Positions 22,680-35,430 are shown, counted from the stretch's first letter. The stretch is DNA of 64,000 bases from Pomacea canaliculata (GCF_003073045.1 NC_037590.1:2258016-2322015); one strand, 5' to 3'. Notes: generated by a model from the letters alone, not told the origin. Translations and numbers: made by a program.

Positions 22680-23430
22680 GTGGAAAACGATGGACAGAAC
22701 TTACTATCATTTTCCTTCGACACCTGTATGTTGGATGCTGCTTTTCATGTCAACGTAAAAGACTCTCAGCCAACAGAGGCAAGGAAACTGCGCATCTGCT
22801 CACGTGTTCTCGGTAAGTGGATGACAGTCCTAGAGACCACAAACGACATGAAACAGTTTGGAGACATTGCAAAGGAGTCAGGTCCGCGCCATGACGACGA
22901 CTTGACCTACCCCTTGTCTCGCAAGACTGGTCATGCACGACTGTGGTCCCCAGGCAAGGCCGCGCCCACCTCTTAGCACCTGCAGCAGGTGACGGCGAGG
23001 TCGCTACGGACGCGAACCCTACGTGAGAACCGGGAGCAGAGCGAGACGCGAGGACGCCATGCTGCTTTGACGGTCACAGTCCTCGTCCTCAACACTGCCA
23101 GTTGGTTTGTCCCGAGGCACGAACACCCCAGGAGGCAACGAAGTAAGCGATCAACTTAGGAAGATATCCCGTCGAGGGACAGCACCCACTTCCAGTCCAC
23201 GGCAAACAGCATGACGCTGCTGGCGGAAGTGGGAAGTAGGGGGTGGCACACAAATCTTCTGCTGTCCGAGTCGGCCCGCTCCAAAGTTGTGCGGTCGAAA
23301 CTGGGCATTATATACCCGCTGTACCCGACAGCTCATTGGGTACTGATAACGTCATAGCATGTCACGTGATCTCGTCAGGCGACCGTTTCGCAACGTCAGC
23401 GATACGTCGTCAGGTTAACCAAACCAAAAA
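22680..23430 (-). promoter_or_regulatory. Conserved duplicated block B with TATA, CCAAT and CRE
   Basis: This is the partner of 13699-14480. On the minus strand it reads a CRE-like ATGACGTT (23348-23355), a CCAAT box (complement of ATTGG, 23335-23339) and TATATAA (complement of 23308-23314), spaced as in a core promoter. Transcription would start near 23280 and run leftwards. No protein-coding exon downstream could be supported, so the product may be non-coding. Confidence 0.4.
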
Positions 23431-23439
23431 TAGTCCCAG

Positions 23440-26400
23440 GTGAGGGTCGAGTCATGTGACTTCTGAGAATGGCTTGTCGAGTGTGCTGTTTGATCGGTCG
23501 ATTGAATGACATCTAATTAAAAGAGCCTTGCAGGACGTGACCTAAGGGTCACGTGGCAGGATTATTAGGTTATTATTAATTAATCAGCAAATAGTACCAG
23601 AGATCTCAAAACTCTTGCCATCCCTCTTCTGTGTGAGACTGATCAATGAATCGTCTGGTCGTCAGCATGACTGATCTCAGAAAGTGGCATGTTGTCAGAA
23701 CTTTAATTACACAGGGGTGAACATGACGTTTGCTTATCTGAGATCGTTTGCAATGCACGGCTGATGAAGCCACTAAATACTGAATTTCTTTTTTCTTTCT
23801 CTCTGTCTCTCTTCTTCATCCCGTTCTCCGTCTCATTAAGTATCCTTCCCTGAATTTCTGTTTCTACCTCCGCTTTGTCTGTTTCATTCCGTTCTGTTTT
23901 CTAAAGTCTCCGTCACCCAACCTATCAAGCCCCACCTAAAAATTATAGTAACAAGGATATTCACGTGCCTACAGAATTTCATTACCAGAAGTTTGCGGCA
24001 CGATCGGCTTGCGAACCCTACTTACACGCTGTTGATTAACGAGTCGTTTACAATCTAGTCAGCAGCACATCAAGTGACTCACAACACAATCGATGTTGTC
24101 ATCAGACGACGGGCGGCAGCATTTTGCCGCAGCTGTAGGTCCCCACCACTGCCACCAGCCCCTCCCGTCACACCACTTCCCCCAACCCACTTCAGGTGTG
24201 TCAATCCACCCGAGAGTCGGTCTCCCCTTACACCTGCCTGTCTATGTGTTACAGAAGTACCTTGTACACACACACACACGATGCTCACACAGGTGTTGTA
24301 AAAAGGTATGAACACTATTTCTCATTTGTGTTGCTGTGAACGAGGCCTGTTTCTTATCCTGTTCAATGCAACTTTCGTCGTCACAATTGCTGATAGCAAC
24401 GTTCGTATATCAGTTTTGTTATCAGTAAGTTTGACAGCTTGTGATTAATTTACTCAATGAACTTTCTTTGTGGGTTTTAACGATTTTTTAATACTCGTAG
24501 AAAGGAAACTGTGTCGTAGCATGTCGTTAATGTTAGAATCACGGGAAACAAGCGCAAAATATAAAGAAAACAAATAATGTTTGTTCCTCTACGACTTGAA
24601 CAGTCCTTTGGGCTCTTAACATTCAAGGAGAAAAACTGCATTTTGTCTGTAGGCAACCCTCACACCGTCACAATGGAATTAAGCTAATCCTGCTTCACAA
24701 GGTAGACAGTCGTGTGGACTCACAGTAGGTGTTGGCTTTGACCTATCTGGCTACATACGCTCTTTGACCCACAGGCTGTTCATCAAATATGACCTTTATA
24801 TTCAGACGACGGCAAACGTGATGCAGTTTCAACTCGAGCATCTTCTTTGCTCAACTGTGTCGAGTGCAAATATCTATCAGATAAATATCTATCAGATAAA
24901 GCTGACAAAAGTTTTGCAATGTATCAGCCAGTCCATGTCGCAGGGAGGCAGAATTGCGAAAGGAGCGGTAATCCAGAGCAGCCCCAACAAATCTTTTGCT
25001 CCCTCGACAGTGCGCAAGCAGCCTGTGGCCGTGAACTTTCAGATCGAAACCTATAGAGGCCGCCACTTGACCACGCCCCTTACAACAGCGTCATGTGAGT
25101 CACGTCATCAGATAAAAGCCCGGCCACGTGTAGATAACGGTCTTGTTCGGAGCTACCTGTCCTGCCCACTCTTCCACTCACCAGACATCGGTAGGACGGA
25201 AGGATGGCAGTTGACAGGCGGGTGATGCGCGCGCCGCAAGCAAACAAGGCTGACGTCACAAAGCCCTTTCTCTCCCCCAACCTTCCAGGGGAGGGGGAAC
25301 ACTAGGGGGTTGTGGGGGAGAAAACGAGACGAAATACATCCCGCCATGGTCCCCTACTCCCCACGCTTTTTTTCTGCATGCCATCCCACCCACCTACCTC
25401 AGCGTCACAGGGGCCCGTGACCTGATCGCGCCCACCCTGGCCTCGCTGCATGGGACACGCGACTGGTGGCACGTGCAGCGCGTGCCGGCGCATGCGTGGC
25501 GTCGCTCTCTGTCAATTACGCTGTGCGCATGCCCCTCAGGGTTTGAAGTCCTGTATTTCTAGCTTTCCCCTCTCCGTTAACAAGAGTCACAGAGCGGTTC
25601 TTTTCTACATTGTGCACAAATGCAGTTAAAGATCGTACGTTATAATTTGCCTATTATGGGAGATTTACACACACGCACATCGAAGTGTGGATTTGTTTAG
25701 CGCGCGCACCCCGCCCCTCCCACACACACACGCGCTCCCATGAGAGAGAGAGGGAGGGTGAAGAGAGAAAGCAAACTACCAAATAACAAACCCAGAAAGC
25801 GCTAATGCATGAGGTGAGTAGTAAAAACGCATATACTTTGATATACTTTCGAAACCTATTAATTACATCCAATAAATTAATGTTGCATTCTGGAGTTTTA
25901 GCAAACACGTGTAATAACATCGCTTACACAAAATTTAACTTCAAAATGAGCACTATGATGGTGAAGACTAACAACCGATAACAAAGCCAGAGGGAGCACA
26001 AGAGTTTAATGTGAAATATAAAGATAAATTAAGATGGTTATTGCAAAAAGGTAAAAAAAGTCAGTATGTACATATTATACAAGTGGTCTAATACCTTATG
26101 GAGAAAGTATAAGTATCTTGTAAATATTCCTCTTTTGTTTTTACATGTCGAATTCTCTTTCCTTGCCCCCCTCCCCCAGCTTTTTATCCCACCATCCACC
26201 ACCTGCCCGCCAATTTACATTCACACAGACATGTATATATTGAGACACATACAATATATCACCTTGACATTGCTCTGAATCACCAAATGATTGTCGACAA
26301 TGGTTATGGCTCAAGACAGGAACACAACTGAGGTCCTGAGTGAGTTGAGTGCACCGTCCACACGCTTCCGTTCTTTCCTTGCTCCTCCCCGAAGTCCGTT

Positions 26401-26790
26401 CTCTCTTTACAGTTACTTCTGCTTTCATTCCTTCCATGGTAGCCTCAACCTTCCGACTGGAAAAGACTGATTTAGGACTGGTCCGCCAAACACTTTGCTT
26501 AAGGCACGTGTGGAAGATCTTGTCCAAGGCCGGAAATGACGCAAGAGAGGCGATCCACCGCTACTTGCGGCTTTTCTTCTAATTCTTTGTTCCTGATTTT
26601 GTTTGCGCGATGCCATTAACTTGCACAACCAAAGAAGTTTGTTTTCACCGCAGCATTCTCTCACACCTTTCACTGGTTTCTGACGTTGCTACGATCAGCG
26701 GCCCCATCTTGTTTGTCGATTGTCGCCTTGGAGCAGTTTAATGTTTGGCCGTTGGCACTAGCTTACAAGTCTACTCGCGAAACCAGAGGC
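23440..26790. other. Intergenic, no gene seen
   Basis: A mixed stretch containing a pyrimidine-rich tract at 23780-23930, two direct copies of AAATATCTATCAGATA at about 24869-24900, and a GC-richer part at 25050-25540. Open frames here lack homology I recognise and overlap on both strands, as expected for GC-rich non-coding DNA. Confidence 0.5.
25088..25540 (+). promoter_or_regulatory. GC-rich island with CRE, E-box and NRF1-like motifs
   Basis: Motifs seen: TGAGTCACGTCATCAG at about 25093; GATAAAAGCC (TATA-like) at about 25110; CACGTG at about 25126; a full CRE, TGACGTCA, at 25251-25258; and NRF1-like GCGCATGCGT and TGCGCATGCC near 25490 and 25525. No exon could be attached to it. It could be a promoter or distal element for HELT or an unseen transcript. 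Confidence 0.25.
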
Positions 26791-26792
26791 TG

Positions 26793-29700
26793 TCATACAC
26801 TAGATCGGGGTTCTTTGCGCCCAGCTGCTTCGTGGCACAAGGCTGTCGTGAACTCACCTCCAGGGTGCGTGTCTGCGAACAGGTCTGCTCCGGCAGCTGC
26901 AGCAACGATTCTTGAAGCCGCCATCCCGGTCCGCGCATGCGCGAACATGGCCGCCACGTCTTTGGAGCTATGTGCGAATCTTGGCAAATCTACCGTGAAA
27001 GGAAAGGTTGGAAATGAATGACAGGGCCGAGTATCCACAACGGCCAGAGAGGCTGGGTAGTTAGCCGGGTGGTTCTGCTGAACAGCTGCTTTTGGTTGGC
27101 CGACCGAGTTGGTTGCGGCAAAGGCAGCGGCTGCAGCTGCAGCTGAGAGGTAGCCAGCAGGGTAGCACGTCAGGAGCGGTGCAGCAGACGAGGGCAGTTT
27201 TGGCGGCGCCGTTTTCAAGACGGAGACAACGTCACGATGTGCAGAAGCAGGGGATGCAGGCAGGCTACCCCGGAACTCCCCGGCGACGGAAAACAGCGCC
27301 GCGTTCCCAACGTGGGCACTGGCGTTTACCGTGGTTCACGACGACACTTCCGCTTCCGGCAGCCACGCATATTCCGCTTCCTGTGGCGCTGCCAACGCTT
27401 CCAGCGCAAGAACTGGCTGCCGCGCAGGCTGATTGCGTTTCTGGTGTGAATCGGTTCTGTAGAAAAGACACTAGGCGGATGCAGCGGGCGTCGCTCATGG
27501 ACACGCCCTCCACGTCGGCCATGTACTTGACGACCTCGCGCAGACACTCACCGTACCCAGACTGGTAATGGTGGGCGAAGTCGGACCAAATGTCGGCGCT
27601 AAACCATTCACCTGTAAAAGGGAGACAAGAAAACCGTTACTAATGTTCCCGGCTGTTTCCAAAATAGCCAGATGAATTTAGAGTGATAGTTGAATGTCCT
27701 ACAGAATCCTTTCTATGCTCTTTTTCTTTTCTTACTCTTTCTCTCTGTCCATCCGTTATTCGCTTTTATTAATTTTTTTTTGACAGATTTTACAATGCCA
27801 TAATATATTTAAGGAGCAGGTAAGGCAAGGCAGGAAAAGAGAGGATATGACTTTGAAGTAAGCGAGGAATCACTTTACTTCGTTACGATCGTATGGAACT
27901 ACCATTACATTTTACCTTTTTAAAAGAGGTAAATTATTACAATGCAATACATTTTAAACATCCTCACTCTTATGCAAATAAAATTGTAAAATGTGAGTAA
28001 TGCTGATGGTAATTTTTACGTGCATGTAAGCGCACAACACATGTAAAGGGAAGTAAGCATGAGCATGGCTTTCCGTGACAAGAAAAAATAGTATACTTTC
28101 ATTATATTAACAATTATCTGGACCACCCTGATTGTTCCCAATTAATCCAACAAGCAGCCACTGTAAGACTATCCTCATATAAATCTTTAATCTAGTGCTA
28201 GTGTTATAACTGGATATTGCGGCTCCTGTGAATGGCTGCGCGACAAAAGTATTAAAAACGCCAACCTTTTTATACACATTTATTTCCCCCCAGTGTTACT
28301 ACTCGGGGTTTAACACCTCACGCGCCATTGAAGCGAGACAACTCTATCCCCAAGTCTCGTGCTCACAGCAGTGGTCTGCCCCTGCCTGGTGTGTGACGTA
28401 GGGACATGGCGGGGGACAAAAGCCGCGTCTGGTCGCCGCACGCACCTGCCGCCACGCGGTGTTTTTGCTCCCAGTCTTCCCCCCGCCAGGAAATCTCGCA
28501 AATTCGTCGACAGCAGCACGTGGCGGGCGCGCGCAGCACATGCGACACACGTCGCGGTAACGCGACCGACGCGTGCACAAGCCGCCACGCCGTCACCGCG
28601 CTAAGTGAGGGTACGCGGCGCCACATAACAAATGGGGCGGGTTTCCCCAACCCGGGTAACTGCAATTTTTTCTTTTTTAACTTTTCATTCATGTGCACGA
28701 GGGCTCTTTCTGTCACGGTTGCAGCGTGTTTACTTTGTGAGTAGTTTTCTGACACTTCATTTCTGTTTTTTTTTCTCTCTCTTTTCTCTGGATCATTAGG
28801 CAGATGGAAAGATAGAGGTCAATGAATGAGTCATTTTATTCAAGAAACTTCAGTGGTATACGCCAAATCTGTTGTAAAGTAGAAATTAAGTTGATATAAT
28901 TCATGCGATTACGAGTAGGAGGAAGATCCAGTGCCGCAAAAGTCTGAAATGCCATAAATATGGCCAGAAATTTGAGTACTTCACATAATAGTATGTTAAC
29001 TTCCAGAATGTGGACCAGTCAGGTGTAATGGCGTGGCACAGCCATTCAGACCTCACGTATTGAGAAGTATTCAGACTTTACTCCACATAAGGAGGTATTG
29101 TTGTAAGACTTCGTCCAACAAACTCGGTGGAAACTCTCTTGTACTTATCATGTAACGAAAAGCTGCTTGTGGGCCAGATGGAGCCTTTCATGTGAGCATT
29201 CTAATTATGAATTGTCTATTCTATGTATAATTATATATCTCCTTTATAGTCTTTTTGGATGAGTAAAGATACCTGTGCAGCTACCAGGGGAGTTACGTCA
29301 TGAAGGCCATCAGGTGGGCTTGTGACGTCATGTGACCTACAACTGTGAGCGACTTACCGTTTTCAAAGCGAATGCCGATCTCTGTGGCCTGCACTGCTCG
29401 CAGGTACTCGACTGTCATCTCCAGGATCTCCGCCTTCTCCAGCTTGCCGGAAGTCTGTGGGCGCCAGAAACACGCATGAGAGCATTGTCAGTCAGACACA
29501 GAGTTTGTTCTTGTCTGTCTGTCCGTCGTTCGTGTGTCGCTGTACCCTCCGTCAATCTGTCCGTCCATCTAACACTCGTTTACTGTCGGTGGGATTGTAC
29601 GCTCGCGCCGCAGACACATGATCGTGCACGTGTGGAGGCAACATCTATCCCAGATATTACCGACCAGCTATCATCACTTAATGATGGAGGACTATCTGCC

Positions 29701-31956
29701 TCTCACCCAGGCTATAAACCAGTGCGTCACAGACTGTTCAGATGTTATCAAACGTGTAACCACCACACAGAGTCACGTCACGTCACGGTGGGATTGCTTT
29801 ACTCCTCCTCCCAGCCCCACTTTTCCACCCGCTTCCAGACACTAAAACCTCAGGCTCTGGGAGTCTGCTGCTAATCTTCCTGTTTACTACCAGTTAATAG
29901 CCAACTGTACGAGCGTGCGTGCGTGCTTGCTTGCGTGCGTGCGTCAATGAATGCTGTTCACAATACAAAACGACGTTCAACTGTCGGTCTCCCCTCATTT
30001 TTGAATCTTTGCAGTGTTTAATTAGAAATAAACGAAATTTTATCTACATTATTGTTTAATGTGGACTATTTAGACCACGAAAGATTTTTTCTTTTTGTCT
30101 TTGAGAAAATAATTTCGGTAAAATCGTTATTATACCACTGCTAGATTTTCAACTCTACACTCTAGGGAATATTCGTCCCTTCCCCGCTCTTCTACCATCC
30201 GTGTGCGCTGTAATGTCATCTCACCTGCTTGGAAAACGCTGCGGGCACGGTCTGGCTCAGCTCCGACAAACAGTTGTTGATGCGGTCCCGACGACGTTTC
30301 TCGATGACTTTATGAGATGTCTGCTCCTGCAAACAACGAGAAAAAGCAATAACAGACACATATGGGAGAAAACAAACTAGAGGAAAGCAAGAAAAGCAAG
30401 GAAATGCTGGCAGGTATAAATGGAGACGAAAGAGCGGTAGGTGAAGTTAAGCAGGTAACCTCACGGGAACTACTACATCGTCCACAACGTACACATTCAC
30501 GTCAACGTCTGGTGGCCTGAGGCTGACAACGTGTTAGACAAACTCAGGCTGAAGACGATAACAAAGAGATTGGTGAGAGTGATTAAGAAAAGGAAAACAC
30601 TATCAACCATCAAAACGCAGCTGCTGCTTATGGGGATGAGGGTGATGATAGCGGTGGTGATGAGGGTGATGGTGGTGATGAGGGTGATGAATGGGGAGGA
30701 GGATGAGAAGGATGACGGTGATGATGACAGTGATATTCTTTCTCCATTGCGTTTTATTCACCGCCACTTGATGCAGGACCAGGGGAGGCCAGCAGTAAAC
30801 CGCTTACATCACAAGCCCGTTAAGCCGTTGTTCGCGTGCAGCGTCGACTCCAGCGGCGGTGGCGGGATCGTCAGACGACACAAACGCCCTCTGGTGGCCG
30901 TCCCAGTGCCAGACTCCCAGTCATCCTGCTGTTCCATGCAATGTTGTGCCGCAGCTGCCCGACATTACGTCATAGGCGCATTTTCTGCCTTTATTTACTT
31001 GTTTGTATTTACTTCTCTACACCACCCCACCCCGCCCCCAGTCCACCCGCCGCCGCTTGGTCACTACCACCCCTGCCCCTCCTACCGGCCTCTTACACTG
31101 TACCGTTACAAGTGGTTCATTTTCATTTTTCAAATAAAGTATTTTCACCACTGTGCTGTGGCGGCTTGCTCTGCTCTATGTTCTTCAAGACAGTTACTCC
31201 GGAGACAAGTGATGCCTTCTACACCCCATGGCCACCCTCACCCAGCCCCACCATACACGGCGCTCCATCTGCCTCTGCTGCCACTACTCGTGTTATTGTC
31301 TAAAAACCAGCGTTTATTCTCCTTATTTTTTTTTCATTTTTCTAATTCTTTTCTTGGTGTTTACCATCACTTTTTATTGTGGCCCATCCGCTTCCATTTT
31401 TACGTCGGTGGCAGCGGCTGCCAGTCCCCTGGTCTTCCACGGTTGCAAGACATCCGTATGGTATTGTAGGTATTATTCTCAGCTATTTTCCTCCTTATGT
31501 TTCCTCTCGTTCGTTATGTCACTGATACCAGCCATTGGCTTTGTGAGATGCAAGTCACTTTAAGACGATTGACATTAAAGAATTAGCGCGAGTATCCACT
31601 TGAATATTTTGTTTATTTACTGCATTCTGTTTTTCGTATTTCTTCTGAATGGGTGAGCGAGTAAGTGAGCGAAGAAGAAAAAGAAGAAAAAAATAACCAA
31701 CTTAATTTTTAGACGTTCCAAACTATCAGAAAATGGCAGAGAAAACTTACATAGAAATATACTACTACTGACTGTTTGCCATTCTAGATAAAGCTTTGTA
31801 AAGATTTCAAAAGACATAATTTACAACAATTCACAAATCTCAGTTAGACATCCATCAACTGTAATTCAGTGCCACCAGTTAACAAATACTAAACATGTCT
31901 GGCATCGTGAAAGGTCTAAAAGTACTCACCACCCTCTCCCGTTTGCGGCTGGACAT
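26793..31956 (-). CDS. HELT: HELT, bHLH-Orange transcriptional repressor
   Basis: HELT is a Hes/Hey-related repressor that binds E- and N-box DNA; in vertebrates it helps specify GABAergic neurons. Exons on the minus strand: 31930-31956 (MSSRKRERV), 30225-30326, 29358-29454, and 27611 down to 26793. Exon 2 encodes SHKVIEKRRRDRINNCLSEL, nearly identical to human HELT SHKVIEKRRRDRINRCLNEL (from memory). Exon 3 gives SGKLEKAEILEMTVEYLRAV (helix 2). Exon 4 gives the Orange domain, with YQSGYGECLREVVKYMADVE and CIRLVSFLQNRF. Phases agree at every junction. After NRF the Orange frame stops at 27265. An Ala-rich C-terminus (GYLSAAAAAAAFAATNSVGQ) lies in another frame ending at 26793. A 187-nt intron, 27143-27329, would join them in phase; a single-base error is the alternative. 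No WRPW or YRPW tail is seen, as in vertebrate HELT. Confidence 0.88.
28310..28640. promoter_or_regulatory. CpG-rich island in HELT intron 3
   Basis: Strongly GC- and CpG-rich compared with the AT-rich intron around it. It includes CACGTG near 28517 and several CACGCG/CGCGTG-like words. Overlapping open frames on both strands reflect base composition. It may be an internal regulatory element. Confidence 0.3.
30640..30735. repeat. (GATGGTGGT)n / (GATGAG)n microsatellite
   Basis: A degenerate GAT/GGT repeat in HELT intron 1 that creates a long spurious open frame on the plus strand. Confidence 0.8.
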
Positions 31957-32079
31957 GGCGGCGAAGTAGCCCACAAGTCAGTGTATGGTTGATGCGCGAG
32001 ACAGAACACTAACGCACGAGGAAGGAATTCTTGACGAGTGTGTCAAAGACGAGAGGTACGCCCCGCTTTAGGCATGGCA

Positions 32080-32490
32080 CCCCACGTGCTGCAACCCTGT
32101 CTGTCGCGAGCGCTCGCCAAGGATGCGCGCGCAGCGGGGAGGCAAAATGGCTTCCTGTGTTCCGTGGCCGAGAGCGAGTGAGCGCGCGCGAGAGAGAGAC
32201 AGAAGAGGGGGAAAGAAAGTTCAGCCTCCAGTTAAAAACCTAGAGAGGTGTCTGATGTGTGGAGTCTTTTTTTTTTTTTTTTAAATGAAGGAAAGAAGTA
32301 CAAATGCCGAGCAGTGAAGAGCGACCGAGAGAAAGAGACAAACTTTACGCTCTCCCGTGTCAGAGGAGAAGAAGTTGGAAGTCTCGCCCACTTTTCGACG
32401 AGGCACGTGGCTGAGCAGCATTTAGGCAGGCACGAGTGCACGTGCTGGCGCCTCGGGTTACCAGGACAGCACGCGACGTGTCACGTGACC
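32080..32490. promoter_or_regulatory. CACGTG cluster upstream of HELT
   Basis: Four perfect CACGTG boxes lie within about 530 bp upstream of the HELT start: 32083-32088, 32404-32409, 32439-32444 and 32482-32487. CACGTG-type sites are bound by Hes/Hey/HELT repressors and by Myc-class factors. Negative autoregulation is common in this family, so self-repression is a reasonable inference. Two more CACGTG boxes occur near 33870 and 33891. Confidence 0.45.
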
Positions 32491-34317
32491 CAGAGAGCCA
32501 CGCACGCGCGACTCGCATATGCGTGCTGGCCTAATCATCAGTTAATGCGGTGCTTGAAGGCTACTCCATTGTACAGCCAGGCCGGAGCAAAGGTTTGGGG
32601 CGGGGGAGGGGGGAATAATGGAAAACGAAAAAGGAAAAAGGAGGTGGAGAGAGGGGACTGTCATCGAGCAAAGAAAAGATTTAGAATTCTAAAAAAATTC
32701 TTTTTTTAAGAAAGGACAACAGACAAGGAAAGCAACTGGACTGAAAAACGTGATTGATAGACTGTGAAGCAACTTATACGCCTCAACGCGTAAATAATCA
32801 AAATAGTCACAGTCATAATTACTATATAGTACCAGTGAGATTATTGCTTTTGGAAACATCTTAACTGACCAGTCCTATCAACGGCCAGCTTTTTCACACA
32901 GGTTTTCACACACAGATTAGTGTGAGTCGAAGTCCGACAATAGTCATGACTTACATAAGCGTCTATGATTTCATTTTGTCTTTCTCCGATGTCATAGCTT
33001 TATTAATATTTACAGTGAGAGGAAAAAATCGCGAAAAATGTACATGTAGCTCACGCGCGCGCACACACACACATAGAGGATTAGAATGAAGGAATGGGGG
33101 TAAGCTGAGTTAGAACAAAAAAACCTTTTTACTTTAGTGAGCTACGCCTCGCCACAGACCGCTCACAACACCTCATTCATCTCCTGTCGCTTACCTGCTG
33201 TAAGCGGGAGTCGGTGACGTCACCTGTGTGCGAGGGACCAGCCACGGACGTTGCATCAGCCGCTTATCGGTGACGTAACTGATCGTGACGCCTGAGCCGC
33301 TAGCACCTGCCCTCGGTGTTATGTCACGTTATCTCAGTTATTTTGCTGGCGGGGGGAAGTCTCCTGATTAATTAATAACAATTGTGCGTGGAGCCCTGCC
33401 TCCCCTGTCTCTATCTCAGTCTCTCTTGTCTCTGTCTCCTCCGTATTTTCTCGTCTCCGACTCTCTTTAGTGTGTGTTTGAATGTATGTGTAAATGTGTG
33501 GATACACATATACAGTTATGTATGCTGCTTCTGTTCCTTTAAACATGGGGAGGGGGGGGGAAATGGATGTCAGCAGCTGTGTGGGCCTCGCATACTCTGC
33601 TTTAAGATCCTGGAGACACAGCCTTCACGTTGCTGCACTCTCATCCTCTTCCTCGCCGAAATTAAAAGTAGGATGGGTAGGTCACCCTCTTCTCCTCTTA
33701 TGCCCCCTTTCATTTCTGAAGTCTGTTCGACTGCCCGTAAATCAAAACGCACCTGAGCTGGAGGAAAAAAAAACCCGGCTTCAATCTCAAACTCGTCCTG
33801 GAAATGAAGTCGGTGTGTGAAGTTGCAGATGACGACCAGACGTCTCCAAGAAACCAAACACGCGCTAGCATGCCCACGTGCAGATGTCGTCACGTGTAGC
33901 TAAATTGAGATCAGGGTCAGGCGCCTTAACTCTCGCCATTATCTCTCGTGTTACCTATGACGCCGACGAGTTAAGCCCTCTTAGCAGCAACCTTCGTCAC
34001 TAGTCAAGACTTTCCAAGATACATTTCAGGAAGAAATACAAGAAGTGCCATCACGAAGTACTTCAGTTGGGGAGGAGTACAGCAACAGTTGGATCTCCAT
34101 CACAACAGATGGTTTCAAGACTTTCTATTACTACTACACAAGTCCGTAGAATTTAATTGCAACAACACCAGACACCAACAATCAGAAAAAAGATTTTAAG
34201 AGAGTTCTATTTAGCTAATGCGTTATTTTAAAAAAAACCTAATGAGGGAGAACAGAATAATTTGCAAGGATTTTCTGTCAGTCTGTGTGATATTTTACCC
34301 CAGAATGAATTTCGCTC

Positions 34318-34342
34318 AAAAAAAAAAAAAAAAAAAAAAAAA
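34318..34342. repeat. Poly-A homopolymer
   Basis: About 24 consecutive A. It may be the tail of a lost retroposon, but no body was recognised beside it. Confidence 0.8.
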
Positions 34343-35253
34343 GATGAATTGCTCTATTCTGTGTGCATTGGCTTGTAGTCGTTGAATAATCCAATACTTA
34401 GAATCAATGTAAACTTTGAAACATTCAGACTTACAAGTAACAAAGTTAAGAGTATTAAATGCAACACAGGCTGCTCCTGGCACGAAGATCTTTTAAAAAA
34501 AAAACTGGCAACCTACTACTTGTCAATAAATGAAATGCGGAGAAAAGAATGAAAATTATGATGTTGTACAAAACAATACCAAGACACAAGCCAGTGGTCA
34601 AAATATGTTTCGCTTGGGCTTTGAGCGTGAAGACAAGAGAGATTGAGGTGAATGATGGGAGAAACAACGGAACCAGCGAAACAAAAACAAACAAAACAGT
34701 GAATGAGAAAGTGAAGGTGACAGTGTGAAACTTGTATAATCTGGGGGTCTTCTTAAAGGAAAACGAACGACTAGAAGGATTTATATATTTTTTAATACTG
34801 GGGTAAAATCATACAGTCACCTTTACAATCTTGAACTATGCACATGGATTGCTTTATATTAATACTTACTATGATATAGCTATTAATATTTCAATGTAAA
34901 CATAGAAGTCAGGAAGTATGTCTTATTTCACGCTAAGAATCCATCAAGAACCAGAACATTTGCCAGAAGAGGTAAGGAAGACAGAGCAGACTTCTTGCCA
35001 ACGGCCCGAGAAGACCAGCGGATGGCAAAACAAACTGCTAATACTGACCTTTGTACTTCTACCTGCGGCTGCTGAGGGTGAATCACAAGGTGACATGGTC
35101 ACGAGTCACGACCCTGCCACCTCTACCCCACCCCACCCGCCCACGACGACCTTTACAGAGAAGAAAGCGATGCCTCGAGCCTCTCCTCCTCCGGACAGCA
35201 TACAAGGATGACCTTTTGACTCGCACGTGCAAGGCGCTTGGCAAGGAGGCTGC

Positions 35254-35430
35254 ATAATAATAATAATAAAAAATTGCGTTTCACCAGAAAACTCAATGTG
35301 TTTTACACAAACAAAACAAGATCCAGCCCAATAAGTGGCTAATCGTACCAAGACATAGGTCCTAGAAGGCTTCGAACCAGCGATCCACAGCCAAGCATAC
35401 TAACCAAACCGCTTCGGAAGTTCTCCGTAA
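35254..35430 (-). mobile_element. tRNA-derived SINE with (TTA)n tail
   Basis: On the minus strand the head has an A box TGGTTAGTATGC (complement of 35395-35406) and a B box GGTTCGAAGCC (complement of 35368-35378), about 17 nt apart as in a tRNA. A non-tRNA body follows, then a (TTA)n tail at 35254-35274. This is the standard plan of a tRNA-derived SINE. Confidence 0.75.

Noticed and set aside
22680-22976. 98-codon open frame in conserved block B
   Set aside because: The otherwise near-identical block A carries a 4-bp difference that destroys the frame, so coding is not what is conserved.
26686-27568. Plus-strand open frames across HELT exon 4
   Set aside because: They are antisense shadows of the Orange domain and Ala-rich tail.
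28310-28755. Overlapping open frames on both strands
   Set aside because: Stop-poor because of GC content; they lie within a HELT intron and show no protein family signature.
30531-31469. 312-codon plus-strand open frame
   Set aside because: It lies in HELT intron 1, starts in a GAT/GGT microsatellite and reads low-complexity His/Leu/Pro without homology.
35362-35430. Functional tRNA gene
   Set aside because: The A and B boxes are present, but the stems do not pair well and the unit continues into a SINE body with a simple-repeat tail.
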